Source of the DNA: Pseudemcibacter aquimaris
GTDB lineage: Bacteria; Pseudomonadota; Alphaproteobacteria; Sphingomonadales; Emcibacteraceae
Direction: 5' to 3'
Length of the DNA stretch: 64,000 nt
Assembly (NCBI RefSeq): GCF_028869115.1
Contig: NZ_CP079800.1
Span: 2,951,501 to 3,015,500 of the forward strand
This document shows positions 26,598 to 34,997 of this stretch, piece after piece. Below the pieces are notes generated by a model that ran no database searches, had not been told where the DNA came from, and saw only the letters and a program-made list of their open reading frames with translations. The translations under genes and the position numbers were made by a program. The stretch's first letter is position 1; each line of letters starts with the position of its first letter.

Positions 26598-27803
26598 TTA
26601 GTTAAGCTCGCCAGCAGGCCATAGTGCACCTTGGTCCATTGCAGGGATATCAGTGATACCTTTTGCAATAAACTTCTGAATACGCTTACCTTCGTAAGTT
26701 TCAGTTGTATAGATGTTGCCTTTTGAATCTGTTGCAAGACTGTGTGGTGCGAACCATAGACCTGGTTGACGACCACCGCCACCAAACTTAGTTAGTACTT
26801 CCATTGACTTACGGTCAATGATGTAAACACGTTGGTTTTGGCCATCTGCAAGATAGATGTATTTTTGCTCTTCATCGCGTGAAAAATCAAGATCCCAAGT
26901 TGAACCTTGTGAACCAGTTTCAATAGCAATGAATGTTTCTGATAGATAGTTACCATCGCGGTCAAAAACCTGGATACGGTCAGACGTACGGTCACAAACA
27001 TAAATCAGGCCGTCGTTTGATGGCTCAACACAGTGAACCGGGCCAGTGAATGTTTTTGACGGTGGTGTGTTTGGATCATGGCGATAGCGCTCTGTCGGGT
27101 CAACGATGTTTTTCTCACCATATGCACCCCAGTAACGTTTAAATTCACCAGTATCCGCATCAAGAACAGCAATACGGCGGTTACCATAACCATCAGCAAC
27201 AAACGCTTCGTTTGTTTCTTCAACAACAGAGATCTTCGCTACACGAGAGAAGTGAGTTGTGTCATTACTATCTGGTCTGTTAATGCCAGGTGTACCATAC
27301 TGAGCGATAAATTCACCAGTATTTGTAAACTTAAGGATATGACTGTCGCCACGGCCGTTACCACCGATCCAAATGTTACCTTTATGGTCAACTTCGATAC
27401 CGTGGTTTGAATCAGGCCATGTGTATGGCGCGCCTTCAACCGGGCCACCCCATGCACGAACGAGGTTACCGTCCGGATCAAATTCTACGATAGGAGGAGC
27501 CGGTGTACAGCAAATTGATGTACCTTCCTGAAGTCCCAGTTCAGCAAACGGCTTAAAGATTCCCTCACCCCATGCGCGGTGAACGATATAAATATGGTCG
27601 CGTTTATCAACAGCTACACCGATTACGTTCCCCAAAATCCAGCCATTTGGTAGTGGCTGTGGCCAAAATGGATCGACTTCAAAAGAAGGAGCCTGGGCAG
27701 ATTGTGCCGTGGCTTCTGTCTTCATGTAGTCTTGTCCAAGGTTTAGACCAATGAGAGAAACAGCAAGAGCGGCCCCCATTAAAACCTTATTCTTTAATTT
27801 CAT
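26598..27803 (-). CDS. Secreted NHL-repeat beta-propeller protein
   Basis: The 401-residue protein has a signal peptide (cleavage near ATAQ) and then NHL-type repeats such as GVAVDKRDHIYIVHRAW, GNIWIGGNGRGDSHILKF, GLIYVCDRTSDRIQVFDRDGNY and GNIYTTETYEGKRIQKF. The family relates to peptidyl-alpha-hydroxyglycine lyase propellers, but the catalytic set of that enzyme cannot be confirmed here. A Cys pair (SICCTP) lies near residue 95. It is convergent with the quinoprotein array and related at a distance to the two NHL proteins at 30228 and 37686. Function unknown. Confidence 0.8.
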   Translation of the reverse strand: MKLKNKVLMGAALAVSLIGLNLGQDYMKTEATAQSAQAPSFEVDPFWPQPLPNGWILGNVIGVAVDKRDHIYIVHRAWGEGIFKPFAELGLQEGTSICCTPAPPIVEFDPDGNLVRAWGGPVEGAPYTWPDSNHGIEVDHKGNIWIGGNGRGDSHILKFTNTGEFIAQYGTPGINRPDSNDTTHFSRVAKISVVEETNEAFVADGYGNRRIAVLDADTGEFKRYWGAYGEKNIVDPTERYRHDPNTPPSKTFTGPVHCVEPSNDGLIYVCDRTSDRIQVFDRDGNYLSETFIAIETGSQGSTWDLDFSRDEEQKYIYLADGQNQRVYIIDRKSMEVLTKFGGGGRQPGLWFAPHSLATDSKGNIYTTETYEGKRIQKFIAKGITDIPAMDQGALWPAGELN

Positions 27804-28028
27804 GATTTCATTCCATTATTTTGTTTATTATCATTCAGCTTAGCATAACGTCTACGTTCTCCTAAACTGAACACTATGCTGCGAAATGATGATACAATAT
27901 ATCATTTGTATGTTCAAGCATTGAATCACACTATATTTTTCTTAAAAAATTGACTCTTTCCCTAGGGTTTCCTATGAATATCGCGGGTAAAAATAAAACA
28001 AGATCAAAATCTGGGAAAAAGGGAAAAA

Positions 28029-29369
28029 ATGGCACTTTTAAACGGTAAAATGACCAAAATCGCACTACAGATCATTTTGTCTGTAATGATTTTATTTTCT
28101 GCACTAACATCACCGCTTAAGGCGCATGATATTCCGGCGTCTGTCACGGTGCATATGTATGTAAAACCGGAAGGGGACACATTAAAATTATTAATGCGTG
28201 TGCCGCTCGAATCCATGAGCGAACTTGTCTATCCCACCTGGGGCCCGGGCTTTCTCGATTTTGAAAAGGCGGACGCGGTATTCCTTGATGCCGCGCATGT
28301 TTACCTGACGGAAGAATTAAAAGTATACGAAGAAGGCGTGTTGATCGAAGATAAGACAATCACCGCTTACCGTGCCACTTCCCCACAAGATAGCGCCATC
28401 AGATCATGGGATACGGCCATTGAAAATATCAATAAGCCGCCGCTAAAGAATGATGAACGCCTTTATTACGGGCAAGCGGTTCTGGATATTATGTATGAAT
28501 TTCCGATCAAATCCGATCAATCCCGTTTTTCCATTGAACCGACCTTGAAAAAACTGGCGACCATCACTAATACGGTTTTAAGGTTTATTCCTGCCGGTAG
28601 CGGCGAACGCGTGTTTAACTATATTGGTAACCCGGGTGTTGTTGAACTGGACCCAAGCTTGCTGCACGCGCTTTATGAATTTATGGAACTTGGTTTCCTG
28701 CATATTCTTGAAGGAACTGACCATATCCTATTCCTTTTATGTCTTGTTATTCCGGCGCGTACCATTCGTGAATTAATCCCGGTGATTACATCGTTTACCG
28801 TAGCCCATTCTATCACGCTTATTTCAACGGCCTTTGGCCTTGCGCCGCAGGCCCTTTGGTTTGCGCCGCTGATTGAAATGTTAATCGCAGTTTCCATCGT
28901 TTATATGGCGTTTGAAAATATTGTCGGTGCCAAGCTTAAGAAACGCTGGATGGTGGCCTTTGGTTTCGGTCTTGTGCATGGCTTTGGTTTCTCATTCCTT
29001 CTATCGGAAAGCATGCAATTTGCCGGATCACACCTGTTTACGTCGCTGCTGTCATTTAACCTTGGTGTGGAACTGGGTCAGCTGCTTATTCTTATAGTGC
29101 TGGTACCGGTGCTTAATCTGATGTTCAGATTTTTCGTCGCTGAAAAGCCGGGTACAATTTTACTATCCGCGCTTGTCGCCCACAGCGGCTGGCACTGGAT
29201 GACAGAACGCAATGACCGCCTGAATGAATATGTTTTCATCTGGCCGGAATTCAATGCAGCCTTTTATGCGGAACTAATGCGCTGGGGCATGCTCGCCGTC
29301 ATCGTCGGCGCCGCATCATGGGCCATGTATGAACTCGCGAAATACATCGAACGCCGAACGGTGAAATAA
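28029..29369 (+). CDS. HupE/UreJ-family integral membrane protein with large periplasmic N-domain
   Basis: The 446-residue protein has an N-terminal signal sequence (to about residue 35), a ~180-residue extracytoplasmic domain, then about six to seven membrane segments of the HupE/UreJ_2 type. Conserved histidine motifs are HILEGTDHILFLL, VAHSITL, HGFGFSF and HSGWHWM, which in this family suggest metal transport or binding (HupE is a nickel permease). The substrate cannot be told. Start preceded by AAAGGGAA. It is flanked by a repeat-like palindrome downstream and stands alone. Confidence 0.82.
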   Translation: MALLNGKMTKIALQIILSVMILFSALTSPLKAHDIPASVTVHMYVKPEGDTLKLLMRVPLESMSELVYPTWGPGFLDFEKADAVFLDAAHVYLTEELKVYEEGVLIEDKTITAYRATSPQDSAIRSWDTAIENINKPPLKNDERLYYGQAVLDIMYEFPIKSDQSRFSIEPTLKKLATITNTVLRFIPAGSGERVFNYIGNPGVVELDPSLLHALYEFMELGFLHILEGTDHILFLLCLVIPARTIRELIPVITSFTVAHSITLISTAFGLAPQALWFAPLIEMLIAVSIVYMAFENIVGAKLKKRWMVAFGFGLVHGFGFSFLLSESMQFAGSHLFTSLLSFNLGVELGQLLILIVLVPVLNLMFRFFVAEKPGTILLSALVAHSGWHWMTERNDRLNEYVFIWPEFNAAFYAELMRWGMLAVIVGAASWAMYELAKYIERRTVK

Positions 29370-29388
29370 GTTCACCAACCCACAATAA

Positions 29389-29495
29389 TCCGTCACTCCG
29401 GCCCCCGAGCCGGAGTCCACGGAATCCTCTATGACAAAATAAATTTATCCACTGAAATGATTTCGTGGATTCCAAATCAAGTTTGGAATGACACG
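29389..29495. repeat. Inverted-repeat intergenic element (REP-like)
   Basis: Two related half-elements face each other: GTCACTCCGGC...GCCGGAGTCCACG at 29391-29421 and CGTGGATTCCAAAT...TTTGGAATGAC at 29464-29492. Each is itself a small hairpin and the second, reverse-complemented, matches most of the first. GTCATTCC...GGAATCCACG elements of this kind are widespread in alphaproteobacteria. Confidence 0.7.
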
Positions 29496-29608
29496 TGAGG
29501 TATATTGACAATTAAGCTCCTATCACGCAAGGTTCCTGCATTGGGGCACTTGGGGTTTCAAATTTTCTTGCTCTGATACTGCCCTTTACAATTGAGAAAA
29601 GGTAAACC

Positions 29609-30190
29609 ATGTTGGGCTGGATATTATTTCCACGTGAATTACGCGAAGCTATTTATGAGTTAAAATCAAAGAATGACTTTCGACCAAAAGGGTTGAGAAG
29701 AGTTTATTTGCGTTTCTGGCTGCTATTAATTTTATCTATGGGGGTTCTTTATCTCTATCTTTTCATAAAACCTGATGAACATTTTATACTTTTATTCTCA
29801 GTTTTTCTCGCGATTCTAGCCATTAAGTTACCCAGGTCCTTGGCGAAAGATAGAATTATTGCTTATTCTACGGGTTGTGTTGTTTCCGGTGAATATTCTT
29901 ATGTAAAGTACGTTACTCCTGCCATACTTAATGGTGGAAATGGTTTCATAGGATGTACATATATAGACGATAACTCTATAGCTCATAAACGTTCTTGGGG
30001 TGGTCTAGTAACTTATTGGGGTCGTAAACATGTAAGAGCAGTAGGTGAGAAAGTACCTATATTTTATACAATAAATCGTCCCGAGGACGGCATTCCCTAT
30101 CTTGCCCCGGTTTTCAATGCATACTGTATCAGCAAGTCACGTATGAACATCGACTGGGATCAATATCTTCAAACAAAAAAAGCCTGCTGA
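29609..30190 (+). CDS. Hypothetical membrane protein
   Basis: I do not recognise this 193-residue protein. It has a cytosolic N-terminal stretch (~35 residues), two adjacent hydrophobic segments (LRFWLLLILSMGVLYLYLFI and ILLFSVFLAILAIKL) and a ~110-residue soluble C-terminal domain with YVTPAILNGGNGFIGCTYIDDN. The C-terminal part, with GKVPIFYTINRPEDG-like wording, resembles small domains that follow membrane hairpins in many unnamed proteins. Codon use looks more AT-rich than in neighbours, which may indicate recent acquisition. It sits just after the inverted-repeat element and ends in a bidirectional terminator. Confidence 0.65.
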   Translation: MLGWILFPRELREAIYELKSKNDFRPKGLRRVYLRFWLLLILSMGVLYLYLFIKPDEHFILLFSVFLAILAIKLPRSLAKDRIIAYSTGCVVSGEYSYVKYVTPAILNGGNGFIGCTYIDDNSIAHKRSWGGLVTYWGRKHVRAVGEKVPIFYTINRPEDGIPYLAPVFNAYCISKSRMNIDWDQYLQTKKAC

Positions 30191-30208
30191 AATTCAGCAG
30201 GCTTTTCT
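30175..30208. terminator. Bidirectional intrinsic terminator
   Basis: AAAAGCCTGCTGAA and TTCAGCAGGCTTTT form a near-perfect stem with T-runs on both strands. It serves the membrane-protein gene ending at 30190, whose stop lies in the stem, and the facing NHL gene ending at 30228. Confidence 0.92.
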
Positions 30209-30227
30209 TTTAATTATCTAACGCGAA

Positions 30228-31283
30228 TTAACGACGTTGTGGTGGGTTTGCGAAATATCCTTTTGGGATATATTTGCGCATTCTACGTTGCAGCACTTCT
30301 GCGCCGTAAACGTTACCGTCTTCGTCGGCGGTTACGCCCTCGGCCACGGATGTATAACGTGGTTCCATGCCGTTATTTGGATCAGGAATAAATGCCGTGA
30401 CCCAACCGGTAAGCGAGCTACCGATACGGATGCCGCGTTCCCAACCTGGGTTACGTTGGTATCCAGTATTTGATTCACTGTCGGCCACATACATCACGTC
30501 ATTTTTGTCGATGTAAATGCCACTTGGGCGACCAAACTGTGTCCAGTAATCAAGGTGGTTACCATCCTGATCAAAGATTTGAATACGGTTATTATAACGG
30601 TCACCAACGAATACTTTGCCTTCTGAATTGATGGCGATGGCGTGTGGCTCAAGGAATTGACCACGGTCTGTGCCGGCCTCGCCCCATTCTTTGATATATT
30701 CGCCCTTGCTGTTGAATTTCACGATACGGTTATTACCAGATGGGTTATGACCATCAGCCACGAAAATATCACCGTTGGCGGCAACAGCAACGTCATTCGG
30801 CTGATCAAATTCATAGGCGCCCGTACCAGCAACACCCGCCTTACCCAGTGACATTAACAGTTCACCATCCGGGCTAAATTTATGAACCTGATGGCCCTTG
30901 CCACGTTCCGCATCGCCGCGTGCATCCGCAATCCAAAGGTTACCGTCCGGATCCACATGCATTCCGTGTGGCCAAACGATCATATTTTTACCGAAACTTT
31001 TTAAAATGTTACCTTCTTGATCCACAAGCATGATCGGGTCTACATCCGGTGTATCAAGACAGTTTGAATTGCCGCCGCAACGTTCCGCAACCCAGATTTT
31101 GCCATCACCAGCATAATATACGGTACTTGTAGCACCCCATTTACGACCATCCGGCAATTCAATCCATTCGCCTTTGATGGCTTCGTATGGGTTTGAAACT
31201 TGCGCATTCGCCGTACCGACGAAAGCCGCTGAAACAGCGCTTGCTGTAATCAGAAGTTTTGCCAGTGTTTTTTTATTTAACAT
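30228..31283 (-). CDS. Secreted NHL-repeat protein (peptidyl-hydroxyglycine lyase-like propeller), copy A
   Basis: The 351-residue protein has a signal peptide ending ANAQ and six NHL-type blades: GKIWVAERCGGNSNCLD, GNLWIADARGD, GDIFVADGHNPSGNNRIVKFNSKG, GKVFVGDRYNNRIQIFDQDGN, DVMYVADSESNTG and GNVYGAEVLQRRMRKY. Two cysteines (ERCGGNSNC) are placed to make a disulfide. It is strongly similar over its full length to copy B at 37686. ATG preceded by GGAGGA. A terminator follows. Families of this kind are often found near metal- or quinone-dependent periplasmic enzymes; enzymatic activity here is unproven. Confidence 0.82.
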   Translation of the reverse strand: MLNKKTLAKLLITASAVSAAFVGTANAQVSNPYEAIKGEWIELPDGRKWGATSTVYYAGDGKIWVAERCGGNSNCLDTPDVDPIMLVDQEGNILKSFGKNMIVWPHGMHVDPDGNLWIADARGDAERGKGHQVHKFSPDGELLMSLGKAGVAGTGAYEFDQPNDVAVAANGDIFVADGHNPSGNNRIVKFNSKGEYIKEWGEAGTDRGQFLEPHAIAINSEGKVFVGDRYNNRIQIFDQDGNHLDYWTQFGRPSGIYIDKNDVMYVADSESNTGYQRNPGWERGIRIGSSLTGWVTAFIPDPNNGMEPRYTSVAEGVTADEDGNVYGAEVLQRRMRKYIPKGYFANPPQRR

Positions 31284-31363
31284 TTAATGTCCTCCAATAA
31301 TTTGTGCGTTTGTTATTTTGTAACATTACGCATTGGACAATAAATATCATGCTTTGTAAAGGG

Positions 31364-32029
31364 TTATTCAGGGGAAAGATGCCCTGTTTTCACATAAATA
31401 AGCGCACCGTCATCCTTGGTATAGGGGTGATGCTGGCTAAGGTGTGGTGAACGCAGCCATGTACCCTTGGGATATTCGCCATGCTCATCGTAAAAAGTGC
31501 CCTCAAGTACAAAAATTTCTTCGCCGCCCCAATGTTGATGCGGTTTAAAAACGGTGTTTGGTGCCCATTTTACAAGCGCGGCATGTTCCGTTCCATATTC
31601 ATGCAGCGGCATGACCGACAACCCCGGTACAAGTCCCGGCAACCATTCGGCATCATTTGTGTTGATCCAAAATTGCGCCGTGTCATTTTCATCAAACTGG
31701 CACAGTTTTACGAATATTGTTGCGCCCTCATCGCCAATACGTGGCGTGTGGCTGGTGCCGATGGGATTACGCACGTAACTGCCTGCCGGATAATCATAAT
31801 GTTCATCGGAAAACACCCCTTCGAGCACGAAAAATTCTTCACCGCCCACATGGGTATGCGGGGAAAATTCGCTATTGGGGGCAAATTTGACGATGGTGGT
31901 GGCACGGGCCACTTCATCACCAATGCGGTCAAGCATCATCCGATCTACCCCCGCCATCGGCGACGGAACCCATTTATAATCATCCGGTCTTATGACAACG
32001 GTTTTATCAAATTCGGCATTTAACTGCAT
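31364..32029 (-). CDS. Double-cupin protein (ChrR cupin-like)
   Basis: This ~221-residue protein has two tandem cupin halves. Each has the metal-binding pattern: HTHVGGEEFFVLEGVFSDEH with PIGTSHTP, and HQHWGGEEIFVLEGTFYDEH with PHLSQHHP. This is the ChrR-type cupin without the anti-sigma zinc domain. I chose ATG 32029 with GGAAAG upstream; a GTG four codons earlier (32041) is the alternative. It lies 52 nt after SpoVR, possibly in the same transcript. Role: a metal-dependent sensor or dioxygenase-like enzyme; not determinable. Confidence 0.82.
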   Translation of the reverse strand: MQLNAEFDKTVVIRPDDYKWVPSPMAGVDRMMLDRIGDEVARATTIVKFAPNSEFSPHTHVGGEEFFVLEGVFSDEHYDYPAGSYVRNPIGTSHTPRIGDEGATIFVKLCQFDENDTAQFWINTNDAEWLPGLVPGLSVMPLHEYGTEHAALVKWAPNTVFKPHQHWGGEEIFVLEGTFYDEHGEYPKGTWLRSPHLSQHHPYTKDDGALIYVKTGHLSPE

Positions 32030-32081
32030 GGCACTTTCCACAACAAAATAATGATCATCAGGGAAAGTAGTGAATTAAAAT

Positions 32082-33623
32082 TCAGCCGTCAATGGACATC
32101 ACAACTTCGTTGGTTAGCGGATTGATGGAATTTAATTCGATTTTATACCCCCACAACCTGCGGATATGGGAAATGACCCTTTTGGCTTCTTTATCATCCA
32201 ATTCAATTTCATTATTCATCCAATGAAGCAGGGTTAACGTCCGGTCCCCTTTTAAATCCACATTGGTTACCTGAATATCCAGATCCATATTGGCCACCGA
32301 ATGTTGCGCGGCAAGTGCGCTTCTGATGGCTTTATAGCCCGCCTGATTATGGATGTTTTTAATCTCAAGATCGCGTTTTTTCATATTGTCATAAATATTG
32401 AAAAACCGGAAATCCCGCACCAATTTTGGGCTTAAAAACTGCAAAATAAAACTTTCATCACGGAAATTTTCCCATGCGTCTTTTAATGTTTCCACGGTTT
32501 TATTGCTGCCTGCGAAATCAGGAAACCATTCGCGGTCTTCATCAGTGGGATTTTCACAAATTCTCTCGATGTCTTTCATCATCGCAAACCCCAGCGCATA
32601 GGGGTTAAGCCCACCATAATAGGGACTGTCAAATTCAGGTTGGGCGACAACACGCGTGTGAAAATCAATAAATTCAAGCATTGAACCTTCTGTGATTTGC
32701 CCCGTGTCATAAAGCCTGTTCATGATGTGATAATGGGTAAAACAAGCGCATCCTTCGTTCATCATTTTCGTCTGTTTTTGCGGATAAAAATATTGGGCGA
32801 TGGACCTGACGATCCGTAATATTTCGCTTTGCCAACGTTCAAGAACTGGGCTGTGTTTTTCCAGAAAATAAATCAGATTGGATTCCGGCAATCCTAATTT
32901 TTGCGATAATATTCTTTCGTATTCTGCCTGATCGTCTGTTTTTTCTTTTTCAATTTCAGGAAGGGTACGCCATAACTGTCTGTATTGTGACTGTTCATAT
33001 TCAAGGCGCTGAATTTCCCGTTTTTGAATTTCACTGTTATCAAGCTTTTGCGGTCTGGTGTATTTATCAACGGACTGGTCGCGTAACGCATGGGCGGAAT
33101 CAAGGATTTTTTCAACGGCCTCAACACCGTGTTTTTCTTCGCATTTGGCGACATAGTTTTTCGCATATTGCAAATAGTCAAGGATCGCATCCGCATCCGT
33201 CCATTGTTTAAACAGGTGATTATTTTTAAAGAAGTGATTATGACCAAAGGCCGCATGCGACATCACAAGCGCCTGCATGGTCATTGAATTTTCTTCCATG
33301 ATATAACAAATGCATGGGTCAGAATTAATGACAATTTCATAAGCAAGCCCGCTGAAACCTTTTTTATACATAATCTCATCACGCAGGAAACTTTTACCAA
33401 AGGACCAATGATTATACATCATCGGCATGCCGATTGATGAATAGGCATCCAGCATCTGTTCCGATGTTATGACCTCGACCTGTGTTGGATAAACATCAAG
33501 GCCCATTTCATTTAAGGCGATATCTTCTATCGCTTTAAAGGTTCGTTCAATGGTTAAAAAATCCCATTCCGCCTGTGAATAAAGAAGCTCTTTACCGATT
33601 TCTTTTTTTGAAACGTCCGCCAT
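32082..33623 (-). CDS. spoVR: SpoVR family protein
   Basis: The 513-residue protein matches the SpoVR/YcgB family in length and motifs (YPTQVEVITSEQMLDAYSSIGMPMMYNHWSFGK near residues 43-78, NEGCACFTHYHIMNRLYD, and YYGGLNPYALGFAMMKDIERIC). It starts directly after the DUF444 stop (TAA then ATG), so the pair is co-translated. The PrkA-DUF444-SpoVR trio is conserved across proteobacteria and linked to stationary phase, nitrogen and stress adaptation; the biochemical role of SpoVR is unresolved. Confidence 0.95.
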   Translation of the reverse strand: MADVSKKEIGKELLYSQAEWDFLTIERTFKAIEDIALNEMGLDVYPTQVEVITSEQMLDAYSSIGMPMMYNHWSFGKSFLRDEIMYKKGFSGLAYEIVINSDPCICYIMEENSMTMQALVMSHAAFGHNHFFKNNHLFKQWTDADAILDYLQYAKNYVAKCEEKHGVEAVEKILDSAHALRDQSVDKYTRPQKLDNSEIQKREIQRLEYEQSQYRQLWRTLPEIEKEKTDDQAEYERILSQKLGLPESNLIYFLEKHSPVLERWQSEILRIVRSIAQYFYPQKQTKMMNEGCACFTHYHIMNRLYDTGQITEGSMLEFIDFHTRVVAQPEFDSPYYGGLNPYALGFAMMKDIERICENPTDEDREWFPDFAGSNKTVETLKDAWENFRDESFILQFLSPKLVRDFRFFNIYDNMKKRDLEIKNIHNQAGYKAIRSALAAQHSVANMDLDIQVTNVDLKGDRTLTLLHWMNNEIELDDKEAKRVISHIRRLWGYKIELNSINPLTNEVVMSIDG

Positions 33624-34940
33624 TTATTTTCCCTCCTGCGCATTTGATTTGGAAAATAAATCCTTCAGAACCGGGAAGATATCCGCAGCACCCGTCACTT
33701 TTTTAATGGCAAAGTTTTGATTACCCATATTCACAGAATCATATGTTTGCCACAGGTTAGTCGCACTTTTTTGCCCATTGAAAATGGCTTCTTCCCGTTG
33801 ATCCCATATTTCGACATAGGCAAAATACTGACATTGCGGCAGTAAAACATTCTGCAGCAAATATTGGCATCTTTCATTATCACTGGTTAAATTATCACCG
33901 TCGGATGCCTGCGCGGCATAGATATTCCAATCTTCGGCGGGATAGCGTTCCTTGATGATGTCATTCATTACTTCCAATGCCGTTGAAACCTTGGTTCCCC
34001 CCGTTTCACGGGAATGGAAAAATGTATCCTCGTCCACTTCGCTTGCCATATGGGTGTGCCTGATAAACACAATATCCACTTTTGAATATTGCCTGATCAG
34101 AAATAGATGCAGCAACATGAAGAAACGTTTGGCAAGGTCTTTGTGAACCTCGCTCATGGAACCGGAAACATCCATTAGGCAAAACATTACCGCATGTGTC
34201 GTTGGTTTTTCGATTTGATTGAAACTAGTAAAGCGCACATCAAGAGGATCGATATATGGAATGACCCGACGCCTGCCTGATTTTTTCTTTAACGTCTGAC
34301 GCAGTTTTTCGAGCATTTCCTTATCAGCATCGGTTTTTCTTTTCTTTGCTTCGACTTTTGCAATATCTGCTTCTAAGGCTTGAAGTTCTTCATCGCTAGG
34401 CCGTCTAAGACATAACCGTCTTGCCAGACTATTTTTCATGGTTAGCTTCAGGTTTAGATTGCTTGGAGATCCGGACCTTCTATATCCGGCCCGTTGCAAT
34501 TCATGGGTGGTTTCATTTTTTATTGATGTTTTGACGAAATCCGGCAATTCCATATCTTCGAAAAAGATATCCAGAAATTCATCTCTGGTCAGTGAAAATT
34601 GGAACATGTCTTCACCTTCACCGTCTTCACTGGCTTCGCTTCCGGCGCCTTTTCCGCCACTTGGTGGTCTGCTAATTTTATCTCCGGGCATAAAATCCTT
34701 GTTGCCAGGAAAAATTCTATCGCGAATTCCTTTTTCCTGATCACCGATAAAGCGTGGTTCATGCAATCCATCAGCGGGGATGCGGATATTTTCTTCCCCT
34801 TCGGTGTTTGAAATTTTTCGATTGGTAATGGCATCATTGACCGCTTTCTTGATTTGCTTTTTCGCACGTTTAAGAAAGCGCTGACGGTTCGATATGCTTT
34901 TACCCTTTGGGTTAAGGCGTCTGTCAATTATATGCATCAT
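33624..34940 (-). CDS. yeaH: YeaH/YhbH family protein (DUF444) with vWA-like domain
   Basis: The 438-residue DUF444 protein has a charged N-terminus (MMHIIDRRLNPKGKS), a linker with FQFSLTRDEFLDIFFEDMELPDF, and a C-terminal von Willebrand A-like fold with the metal-site pattern CLMDVSGSMSEVHKDLAKRFF (DxSGS). It lies between PrkA and SpoVR in the conserved operon order, with a 57-nt gap after PrkA. Two adjacent ATGs (34940, 34937) are possible starts. YeaH is thought to act with the PrkA/YeaG kinase. Confidence 0.95.
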   Translation of the reverse strand: MMHIIDRRLNPKGKSISNRQRFLKRAKKQIKKAVNDAITNRKISNTEGEENIRIPADGLHEPRFIGDQEKGIRDRIFPGNKDFMPGDKISRPPSGGKGAGSEASEDGEGEDMFQFSLTRDEFLDIFFEDMELPDFVKTSIKNETTHELQRAGYRRSGSPSNLNLKLTMKNSLARRLCLRRPSDEELQALEADIAKVEAKKRKTDADKEMLEKLRQTLKKKSGRRRVIPYIDPLDVRFTSFNQIEKPTTHAVMFCLMDVSGSMSEVHKDLAKRFFMLLHLFLIRQYSKVDIVFIRHTHMASEVDEDTFFHSRETGGTKVSTALEVMNDIIKERYPAEDWNIYAAQASDGDNLTSDNERCQYLLQNVLLPQCQYFAYVEIWDQREEAIFNGQKSATNLWQTYDSVNMGNQNFAIKKVTGAADIFPVLKDLFSKSNAQEGK

Positions 34941-34997
34941 TACTCATTTACTTTCGTTTGTTGGTTTCATTCTCCTTACGTCTTTCATCACCCCTCA

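Noticed and set aside
31481-32023. 180-residue plus-strand frame
   Set aside because: Antisense of the double-cupin gene, whose two cupin motifs are clear.
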